From: Nitrospirota bacterium
Lineage (GTDB): Bacteria; Nitrospirota; Thermodesulfovibrionia; Thermodesulfovibrionales; Magnetobacteriaceae
NCBI GenBank assembly: GCA_015233265.1
Contig: JADFXZ010000085.1
Location: 1-9,019 of the forward strand
Reading direction: 5' to 3'
Length of the DNA: 9,019 nucleotides
Below are positions 1-5,389 of this stretch, piece after piece. The notes beneath the pieces were generated by a model. The model worked only from the letters and a program-made list of their open reading frames with translations. It had not been told where the DNA came from and did not search any database. The first letter of the stretch is position 1. Every line of letters starts with the position of its first letter. Both the position numbers and the translations under genes were made by a program.

Positions 1-2
1 CA

Positions 3-39
3 CAGCCCCCTGCCTTTGAGGGGGGGGGGCTGGTTTTTT
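3..39 (+). terminator. Rho-independent terminator of a plus-strand gene left of the window
   Basis: CAGCCCCC at 3-10 pairs with GGGGGCTG at 25-32. The loop contains TGCCTTTGA and extra G residues, and six T follow at 34-39. This GC stem plus T tract is the classic intrinsic terminator form and points in the plus direction, so it most likely ends a transcript coming from outside the window. The run of ten G (20-29) leaves the exact pairing register open. Confidence 0.75.
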
Positions 40-71
40 ATTGTGACACAGTCTGTTGTCCGGAATCTGCC

Positions 72-160
72 TCTCACTCCATAGCCAAAGAAGATTCCAG
101 ACAAGCTGGAATGACGACAAGGATAGCCGTATGGAGACAATTTTTTATCGTGGAGTGAGA
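72..160. repeat. Nested inverted-repeat block upstream of the toxin gene
   Basis: TCTCACTCCA at 72-81 is the exact reverse complement of TGGAGTGAGA at 151-160, giving 10-bp terminal arms on an 89-base segment. Inside it lies a smaller palindrome (ATTCCAG 94-100, CTGGAAT 106-112). Competing pairings also exist: GGAATCT 62-68 with AGATTCC 92-98, and CTCCATA 77-83 with TATGGAG 130-136. No reading frame is present. The shape suggests a small non-coding dispersed element (MITE- or REP-like) or a structured leader. Which of these it is cannot be told from one copy. Confidence 0.5.
94..112. repeat. Short palindrome, REP-like (ATTCCAG-ACAAG-CTGGAAT)
   Basis: This is a perfect 7-bp inverted repeat with a 5-base loop, followed by GACGACAA. 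It resembles the short dispersed palindromes that are common between genes in many bacterial genomes. Its centre contains GACAAGCT (100-107), an 8-mer also found in both arms of the larger inverted repeat near 3200-3280. No transposase is visible nearby. Confidence 0.5.
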
Positions 161-177
161 TTTCTTTTAAATCAGCC

Positions 178-525
178 ATGTGTTATACTACCCATATGAG
201 CGAGACGATCATAGAGACTGCCCCTAAGACTGACATAAGAAACCCAGACATAGAGCGAATCATTAAAGCTGAAAAGGCATTCACAAAGAAAGCCAAAAAG
301 CGCTTGAAAAGTAATCCAAACCTTAGAAAGATATACCTAAACGTAATAGACAAAACATTCATGAATAGGCCACCATTCGCCCCATCTTTAAAAACACATA
401 AACTCTCCGGACACTTAAAAGATACATACTCTTGCACTGTAACTGAGGATATTAGAATTACATTTGGCATATCTGACGACACCATCCACATGCTTAATAT
501 AGGAACTCACGACGAAGTTTATTAG
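178..525 (+). CDS. RelE/ParE-superfamily (YafQ-like) toxin, probably mRNA interferase, without antitoxin
   Basis: The 115-residue protein has the C-terminal signature of the YafQ-like branch of RelE toxins: THKLSG (73-78), EDIRITF (90-96) and a final GTHDEVY (109-115). H74, D91, H111 and terminal Y115 line up with H50, D67, H87 and F91 of E. coli YafQ, while YafQ H63 appears to be replaced by C86. By family it would be a small ribosome-dependent RNase neutralised by a partner antitoxin. None is encoded upstream (1-177 has a terminator and repeats) or downstream (24 bases to a convergent gene). ATG 178 and ATG 196 are both possible starts and neither has a clear ribosome site. About 24 extra residues precede the RelE fold. 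Hand-counted GC over 181-480 is 114/300 (38%), clearly below the neighbouring UbiD gene (72/120 in two sampled 60-base blocks), consistent with transfer. Activity is not proven by sequence. Confidence 0.8.
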   Translation: MCYTTHMSETIIETAPKTDIRNPDIERIIKAEKAFTKKAKKRLKSNPNLRKIYLNVIDKTFMNRPPFAPSLKTHKLSGHLKDTYSCTVTEDIRITFGISDDTIHMLNIGTHDEVY

Positions 526-549
526 TGAGCGTCATACTTGGCATAACGC

Positions 550-1650
550 CTACTTAAAGATTCGAACTATATATGCGGCATAAAATACACCGCCTATCAA
601 CAGTGTCCAACCGGGCAGTGTTTTTTTTATTTTAACCGTGATTAAGACAATGGCCGCCATTGTTATGGCTATCATAATGTTTAACAGCTCTGTGTGCCCT
701 AGTGACCAGCGCGTAAAGACTAATCCAATCGAAACAGGGATCGTCGCCTGAAATATCATCGCCCCGGTGATGTTTGCCATTGCAAGCGTGTCCTTGCCCT
801 GAGCTGTCCATGTGATAGAGTTATATTTCTCAGGAAGCTCAGTTGCGATTGGGGCAACAATTAAGGATAAAATCAAAGCTGATATCCCTGATTTAAACGA
901 GAAAATCGTAATATAATCGATAAATATATGCGCCCCGGCCATGATAAACATGAGCCCCATGATAATTTGAACGACGATATTTGCCCTGGTTTGGCAGCAG
1001 CTGAAATAACAGTTAAAATATAATTTCTCATCATACTCCTCGCCATCCTGTGCCTCGTGGCTTAGAGTAACCTTGCAAAACACCGCATACGTTATCATCA
1101 ACCCCAGCGCCCCGAGGTACTTAATTACAGTATTTCCCCATAAACTCACAATCAGTACAACAACCATCGTAGGGATAAAAAAAAGTAAGTCTGTCTTCAT
1201 AGCCCCGACACTGGCTGAAAACATCGGTCTGTGCCTGTCCTTTTTAAGCCATAAGATAAAGACCGTCACGCCAAGAAAAAACATTGCCAGCGTAGTCAGC
1301 ATAAACGGCGCCCCTAGGATTGCCCCAACGGCAATGCCCTCACCGTGCTGTGGCGTCCCAAAGATTAGGGCAAAAATCGGCACAAGCGTCTCAGGCAGGG
1401 CAGTCCCCACGGCGGCCAATATCCCACCAGCGGCGGCATGAGATAAATTCATGTGCCTCCCCAGGTTTTCAACCCCGTTTGCAAACAGCTCACATCCGCC
1501 TAATATGACCGCCATTGACAGGACAATTATCAGCACTACCACAGTATATGACAACTCCTGCGGCGTGTAGGCGTGGGAGAGATGTCTCATAAAAAGAAAC
1601 AGACCTACAAGGAATGCTAAGACTGCGGCAATCCCCAAGATGGGTTTCAT
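550..1650 (-). CDS. Sodium/calcium-exchanger (CaCA) superfamily membrane protein
   Basis: This 366-residue integral membrane protein has about ten to eleven hydrophobic segments. It shows the two alpha-repeats of the CaCA cation/proton or cation/sodium antiporters. The first spans about 52-115, with GTALPE (82-87) and the later GAILGAP (109-115). The second spans about 256-306, with ATELPE (269-274) and NITGAMIF (293-300). The glutamates E87 and E274 sit where CaCA proteins bind the transported cation. The usual GTSLPE is altered in both repeats, so this is a divergent branch and the ion (Ca2+, Na+ or other) is not assigned. A hydrophilic loop at about 196-223 separates the halves and carries a cysteine cluster (C214, C218, C219). 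The ATG at 1650 lies 24 bases after the UbiD stop with only a weak ribosome site, so co-transcription with ubiD is likely. No terminator is visible after the TAG at 550. Confidence 0.85.
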   Translation of the reverse strand: MKPILGIAAVLAFLVGLFLFMRHLSHAYTPQELSYTVVVLIIVLSMAVILGGCELFANGVENLGRHMNLSHAAAGGILAAVGTALPETLVPIFALIFGTPQHGEGIAVGAILGAPFMLTTLAMFFLGVTVFILWLKKDRHRPMFSASVGAMKTDLLFFIPTMVVVLIVSLWGNTVIKYLGALGLMITYAVFCKVTLSHEAQDGEEYDEKLYFNCYFSCCQTRANIVVQIIMGLMFIMAGAHIFIDYITIFSFKSGISALILSLIVAPIATELPEKYNSITWTAQGKDTLAMANITGAMIFQATIPVSIGLVFTRWSLGHTELLNIMIAITMAAIVLITVKIKKTLPGWTLLIGGVFYAAYIVRIFK

Positions 1651-1674
1651 AAACAGCGCTTCATAAAACGTGCT

Positions 1675-3117
1675 TTATAAACCATATTGTGACCAGCGTT
1701 TATCTACAAGGGCGGTTATCTCAGGCGACATTGCTATATCATCCGGCCAGTTTCTCGTAAACCCCTCAGAGGGCAGTTTCTTTGTGGCATCTATGCCAAT
1801 CTTGCCGCCATAGGCAGGTATCGCCGAGGCGTGCTCAAGCACATCAAGCGGGCCTTCCACTATGACGGTATCGCGCTTTGGGTCAACATTGTTTCCTATC
1901 CTCCAGACGACCTCAGAGGGGTTTTGCACATCCACCCACTTATCCACAATTACAATCATCTTGGTGAAGCTCATCTGCCCCATGCCCCACAGGGCATACA
2001 TCACCTTTCTGGCATGACCGGGGTAGCGCTTGTCAATAGAGACAAGGGCTATGTTGTGAAACACGCCCTCAAGCGGCAGGTTCATATCCACTATTTCAGG
2101 CAGCTGCTTTTTCAGAAGCGGCAGGAATATCCTCTCTGTAGCCTTTGCAATAAAACAATCCTCCATCGGCGGCTTCCCTACGATGGTGGCAGGATATATG
2201 GCATTCTTTCTGTGTGTGATACACGTAAGATGAAACACAGGGAACTCGTCCGCTAAGGAATAATACCCCGTATGGTCGCCAAAGGGCCCCTCTGTCCGCC
2301 GCTCAAACGGCTCGACATAGCCTTCCAAAACGAATTCGGCGTTGGCCGGCACCTCAAGGGCTACTGTCTCGCACTTAATAAGCTCCACAGGGGATTTCCT
2401 TAAAAATCCGGCAAAGAGCATCTCGTCTATGCCCTCGGGAAGCGGCGCTGTTGCGGTATAAAGCGTTGCCGGGTCAGAGCCGATAACCACTGCCACATCA
2501 AGGCGCCGCCCCAGTTTCTCCGCCTTTTTGTAGTGCCGCGCGCCGTCTTTATGCATATGCCAGTGCATCCCCGTTGTTGTGTCATCATACACCTGCATTC
2601 TGTACATGCCGCAGTTTCTCTCACCAGTCTCAGGGTCCTTTGTAAACACCATGGGCAGTGTGATAAACCGCCCTCCGTCCTCTGGCCATGTCTTTAGAAT
2701 CGGCAGGGCAAATAGCGACGGGTTATTTCTTATTATTACATCCTTACACTGCCCGTGCTTGACGTATGAGGGGAAAAAGTCGGCAAGACGCTTCAAAAGC
2801 GGCAGCGCCCTGAGCTTATCTATGAAATTAACAGGTATCTCCGGCTCTAAAAACTCAAGTATCTCCTTTCCTATTGAGTCGATTGAATCAACCCCCAGGG
2901 CAAGGCACATCCTCTCATATGAGCCAAAGAGATTTACCGCGGCAGAAAACTCCGCCCCCTTACAGCGCTCAAATAACAGCGCCGCCCCACCCTGCTTCAC
3001 AACGCGGTCATTGATCTCGGCAATCTCAAGCAGTGGGTCAACCTCCACCCTTACGCGCTTAAGCAGAGACTTTCTCTCCAGCGTCTTTATAAAATCATTT
3101 AAGTCTTTATATGCCAT
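1675..3117 (-). CDS. ubiD: UbiD-family prenyl-FMN-dependent decarboxylase
   Basis: The 480-residue protein is close to the length of E. coli UbiD (497). Family landmarks in order are ERNCGMYRMQ (166-175), HWHMHKDGARH (185-195), the hallmark EGPFGDHTGYY (276-286) and GKPPMED (314-320). These belong to the prenyl-FMN and metal-binding core of UbiD enzymes, which decarboxylate aromatic or alpha,beta-unsaturated acids. Known roles include 4-hydroxy-3-polyprenylbenzoate decarboxylation for ubiquinone, and a UbiD-like step late in the futalosine menaquinone route. The substrate cannot be chosen here, and no ubiX (prenyl-FMN maker) or other quinone gene is in the window. The longer frame from ATG 3153 is rejected because a TGCTATAAT promoter lies inside it. 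ATG 3117 begins MAYKDLNDF, the usual UbiD N-terminus. No strong ribosome site precedes it, and the predicted leader is only about 12 bases. Confidence 0.9.
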   Translation of the reverse strand: MAYKDLNDFIKTLERKSLLKRVRVEVDPLLEIAEINDRVVKQGGAALLFERCKGAEFSAAVNLFGSYERMCLALGVDSIDSIGKEILEFLEPEIPVNFIDKLRALPLLKRLADFFPSYVKHGQCKDVIIRNNPSLFALPILKTWPEDGGRFITLPMVFTKDPETGERNCGMYRMQVYDDTTTGMHWHMHKDGARHYKKAEKLGRRLDVAVVIGSDPATLYTATAPLPEGIDEMLFAGFLRKSPVELIKCETVALEVPANAEFVLEGYVEPFERRTEGPFGDHTGYYSLADEFPVFHLTCITHRKNAIYPATIVGKPPMEDCFIAKATERIFLPLLKKQLPEIVDMNLPLEGVFHNIALVSIDKRYPGHARKVMYALWGMGQMSFTKMIVIVDKWVDVQNPSEVVWRIGNNVDPKRDTVIVEGPLDVLEHASAIPAYGGKIGIDATKKLPSEGFTRNWPDDIAMSPEITALVDKRWSQYGL

Positions 3118-3169
3118 ACCAAGATAACCGGTGTGATTATAGCACAAAGGCATTGACTTATACCAAGAT
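3116..3169. repeat. Direct 10-mer pair flanking the ubiD promoter
   Basis: ATACCAAGAT occurs exactly twice, at 3116-3125 and 3160-3169 (ATCTTGGTAT on the ubiD strand), 44 bases apart. One copy covers the -35 region. The other covers the leader and touches the start codon, and the TATAAT lies between them. The placement suits a regulator binding two sites, but a chance repeat or small duplication is possible. Confidence 0.35.
3136..3144 (-). promoter_or_regulatory. Extended -10 promoter for ubiD
   Basis: Read on the minus strand, 3144-3136 is TGCTATAAT, a perfect TGn plus TATAAT extended -10 element. The best -35-like hexamer (TTGGTA, 3166-3161) is at a poor 19-base spacing, which an extended -10 tolerates. 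Transcription would begin near 3129-3130, about 12 bases before the ATG at 3117. This gives a very short leader and argues against the ATG at 3153. Confidence 0.6.
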
Positions 3170-3193
3170 CAGTTCATAAAAGTAATAATATTT

Positions 3194-3279
3194 GAATCAT
3201 CCTGAGCTTGTCGAAGGATGCTCCTTTAGTTCCATGAACCGCACAAATCGGGAATCCTTCGACAAGCTCAGGATGATTC
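3194..3279. repeat. 86-base element with perfect 26-bp inverted arms (REP/BIME-like)
   Basis: The arm at 3194-3219 is the exact reverse complement of 3254-3279, with 34 bases between. Each arm contains CCTGAGCTTGTCGAAGG, or its complement CCTTCGACAAGCTCAGG, a sequence type I recognise as a widespread dispersed intergenic repeat in bacteria. It has no reading frame and no T tract after either arm, so it is not an ordinary intrinsic terminator. It sits between the end of the flagellar cluster and the ubiD promoter, with both neighbours on the minus strand. Confidence 0.75.
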
Positions 3280-3307
3280 TTATTATACGCTCAGGTGATT
3301 CTTATTA
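3266..3307. repeat. Imperfect tandem direct repeat, 23-base period
   Basis: GCTCAGGATGATTCTTATTA (3266-3285) is followed by a second copy at 3289-3307 that lacks only the A after GCTCAGG. The first copy overlaps the right arm of the 26-bp inverted repeat. A weaker third match starts at 3322 (GCTCATGTGATT). The pattern looks like a local duplication at the element edge. Confidence 0.55.
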
Positions 3308-3370
3308 GCAGTCTAAAGATTGCTCATGTGATTACAACTTAGTATTGAACAAACAGGGGGGCATTGACCG

Positions 3371-3398
3371 TGCCCTCCGGCGGGGGTACCGGAGGGCA
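3371..3398 (-). terminator. GC-rich hairpin after flgE (terminator-like, no T tract)
   Basis: TGCCCTCCGG (3371-3380) and CCGGAGGGCA (3389-3398) form a perfect 10-bp stem with an 8-base loop. It starts about 37 bases beyond the flgE stop. No run of T follows the stem in either direction, so classic intrinsic termination is not supported. It may mark the 3' end of the flagellar transcript by blocking exonucleases, or work with Rho. A nearby G run (3356-3363) could form a competing pairing with 3371-3378. Confidence 0.45.
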
Positions 3399-3435
3399 TG
3401 TGTCTGTGCCGCTGGCTGCTTACGCAGTTGCGCTA

Positions 3436-4782
3436 TTAGCCTTGTTTGAGGGTATTAAGGGTCTGAAGCATTTCGTTTATGGTTTGAATGCCTTTGGAGT
3501 TCGCCTCAAAGGCCCTCTGGTATGTTATCATATTGACAAATTCAGTGCTGAGGTCGACATTGCTTGCCTCAAGAGAACCAGAGACCACGCGTCCAAGACC
3601 GTCTGACTTAGCTATGTTGACAATCGGGGTGCCTGAAGCCTTTGAGGCCGCCAATAAGTTACCGCTAACTTTAGTAAGTTGATCGGCGGCATTGAAGCGC
3701 GCCAGCACTAGCTGGCCAAGCGTACTAAGCTGTCCGTTTGACATCGTGGCGGTAATCTTACCATCGTCGCTGATACTAACGCTTTTTACGGAACCTGCCG
3801 CGTAACCGTTTTGTGAGGAGCTCATCATCTGGTTGTCTTCGGCAAGCTGTGTGCTGCCGTTTAGTCCGTTGCCGCCTTCGTTTAGCGATGTTCCATAATC
3901 AAAAGTAATGTTTTGCGGCGTAGAGACTGATGTTCCAAAATTAAAGGAGATAGCCGGGTCAGTCTTTGAAGCAGCCGTAGTACCGTCACTGACCATAGCG
4001 CCGCTAGTGTTAAACGTTAGTGTCTGGACACCTGTTGCCATTGTAAGCGTGGGCGCTGAGCCAGAACCACTGTAATTGCCGGCCTGATACGCATAGTGAA
4101 TCTGCCATGAATTATCTGCTACTTTTGTAAAGTATGCCGTAACTTGATGAGAGCCTCCCTGAGAATCATATACCGTCGTTGTTTGGGAGTAGTTATAATT
4201 TGCAGGGTCGTTATTAACGCCATCTCCGTTACCGTCCAGTGTAAACGCGGCTGAGGGAACCGAAGCCTGCGAATTAAGATTAACCGCGGTTGTTACGCTG
4301 TTTGTTGGCTGTGCAGTTGCTATATTGCTTTGGATTCTGATGTTGGTCAACACACCATTGTCAGTGCCAGTACTAGTAGCGTTAATATCGCTGCCGACGT
4401 ACCCCTGAACCCTCATCCCGGAAGACGTTACGAGGTAACCATTTTTGTCGACGCTGAAGTTCCCCGCCCTTGTATATTCGGTCGCCCCGGAAGATGTGTC
4501 TTTAACTACAAAGAATCCATCGCCGTCAACCGCCATATCGTAAGTATTACCGGTATTTACCAGAGAACCCTGCGTCATAAATGTGCTTACGCTGTTTACA
4601 CTGACTCCTGAGCCAATCTGTCCATTATAGGTACCGACATACTGGCTTAGGACGTCTCCAAAGTTGGCCCTGTTGGTCTTATAACCAGTTGTGTTCATAT
4701 TGGAAATGTTGTTACTAACGACATCTAAGCCGGTGCTGGTGCTTGTCAATCCGCTTACTGCGCTCCACAGTGATGATATCAT
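3436..4782 (-). CDS. flgE: Flagellar hook protein FlgE
   Basis: The 448-residue protein is the hook subunit, which polymerises outside the cell into the universal joint between rod and filament. The N-terminal rod/hook domain carries LDVVSNNISNMNTTGYK (19-35), the family signature. VDGDGFFVV (85-93) and YTRAGNFSVDKNGYLV (103-118) belong to the next shared domain. A variable outer domain covers roughly 150-325, and the C-terminal helix includes SLEASNVDLSTEFVNMITYQ (403-422). FlgF and FlgG share the ends but are much shorter (around 250-260 residues), so length and the position after flgD favour FlgE. AAAGGAGG (4798-4791) lies 8 bases before the ATG at 4782, fixing the start. The gap to flgD is 26 bases. 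A DGNGDGVNND stretch (183-192) resembles a calcium-binding loop. This is the last flagellar gene before the repeat-rich spacer. Confidence 0.93.
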   Translation of the reverse strand: MISSLWSAVSGLTSTSTGLDVVSNNISNMNTTGYKTNRANFGDVLSQYVGTYNGQIGSGVSVNSVSTFMTQGSLVNTGNTYDMAVDGDGFFVVKDTSSGATEYTRAGNFSVDKNGYLVTSSGMRVQGYVGSDINATSTGTDNGVLTNIRIQSNIATAQPTNSVTTAVNLNSQASVPSAAFTLDGNGDGVNNDPANYNYSQTTTVYDSQGGSHQVTAYFTKVADNSWQIHYAYQAGNYSGSGSAPTLTMATGVQTLTFNTSGAMVSDGTTAASKTDPAISFNFGTSVSTPQNITFDYGTSLNEGGNGLNGSTQLAEDNQMMSSSQNGYAAGSVKSVSISDDGKITATMSNGQLSTLGQLVLARFNAADQLTKVSGNLLAASKASGTPIVNIAKSDGLGRVVSGSLEASNVDLSTEFVNMITYQRAFEANSKGIQTINEMLQTLNTLKQG

Positions 4783-4808
4783 CTATCTCTCCTCCTTTAT
4801 TATTTGTT

Positions 4809-5363
4809 TTAAGTAGTAGTTGAACTGGTTGATCCGGTGGAACTTGTTGTGCTGGCGGCATTTATTTCTTTTACGTTAATCATCTGCACACTGCTGCCGT
4901 TGCTAAGCGTAAGATAGGTGACACCACTGTCAAACTTAACGCCGGTTACCGTTCCCTTTGAGCCGTCATTCATGACAACGCTCTTGCCTATAAGACTAGT
5001 TGCCGACATGTTGTTTAACGAGTTGGAATACTGGTTTAACGCCTGCATGTTCGTGTTGATATTGGTCAACTGCTCAACAGATGTAAACTGAGCCATCTGA
5101 CTTGAGAAATTTGACATATCCATCGGGTTCATCGGGTCCTGATACTGCAGCTGTTTAGTGAATAGCTGCAGGAATGACGTCATGTTGCCCAAGCTCGAAG
5201 ATGAACTGGAACTGGAAGATGAGCTGCCGGATGACGATGACGACGACCCGGTGCCTGACGAGCTTGAACCAGTGCCTGAAGACGATGACGAGGCGTTAGC
5301 GGTCTTGTTTGCCGAATAATAATTGCTTATCACACTTGTGCTTCCCACTGATGATACTCCCAT
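4809..5363 (-). CDS. flgD: Flagellar hook assembly scaffold/cap protein FlgD (short form)
   Basis: The 184-residue protein has the diagnostic FlgD segment FLQLFTKQLQYQDPMNPMDM (63-82), followed by SNFSSQMAQFTSVEQL (83-98). FlgD caps the growing hook and is needed for FlgE assembly. The C-terminal part (about 122-167, GKSVVMNDGSKGTVTGV and on) looks like the small Tudor-like beta domain. The Ig-like domain inserted in longer FlgD proteins (231 residues in E. coli) is missing, so it is closer to the short Bacillus type. Residues 25-56 are an almost pure serine tract broken only by Gly and Thr, and the tail (169-184) is Ser/Thr only apart from one Ala and one Gly. AAGGAGGT (5375-5368) just before ATG 5363 is a near-perfect ribosome site. 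The fliK stop lies 26 bases upstream. Confidence 0.9.
   Translation of the reverse strand: MGVSSVGSTSVISNYYSANKTANASSSSSGTGSSSSGTGSSSSSSGSSSSSSSSSSSLGNMTSFLQLFTKQLQYQDPMNPMDMSNFSSQMAQFTSVEQLTNINTNMQALNQYSNSLNNMSATSLIGKSVVMNDGSKGTVTGVKFDSGVTYLTLSNGSSVQMINVKEINAASTTSSTGSTSSTTT
5196..5291 (-). repeat. Serine low-complexity tract within flgD
   Basis: This block encodes FlgD residues 25-56: serine, with only a few Gly and Thr. The serine codons are mixed (TCN and AGY) and not one iterated triplet. This suggests the protein composition is retained by selection, not produced by recent strand slippage. It separates the extreme N-terminus from the conserved FlgD region and probably acts as a flexible linker. 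Confidence 0.7.
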
Positions 5364-5389
5364 ACTTACCTCCTTGTTATGCTATTTTC

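Noticed and set aside
151..160. TGGAGTGAGA as a ribosome binding site for the toxin
   Set aside because: The GGAG is about 22 bases from ATG 178 and farther from ATG 196, too distant for normal initiation; it is better explained as the right arm of the inverted repeat.
183..491. Minus-strand 102-codon frame opposite the toxin, considered as a possible antitoxin
   Set aside because: It is a full antisense shadow of a well-matched RelE-family protein, hydrophobic in a random way, with no antitoxin-like DNA-binding pattern.
1831..2256. Plus-strand open frame inside ubiD, with another at 2579-3127
   Set aside because: Both are complementary to conserved UbiD motifs, which explains the open frame; no family resemblance was seen.
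3118..3153. Upstream ATG at 3153 for ubiD
   Set aside because: It would put the TGCTATAAT promoter inside the coding region and add 12 residues not typical of UbiD.
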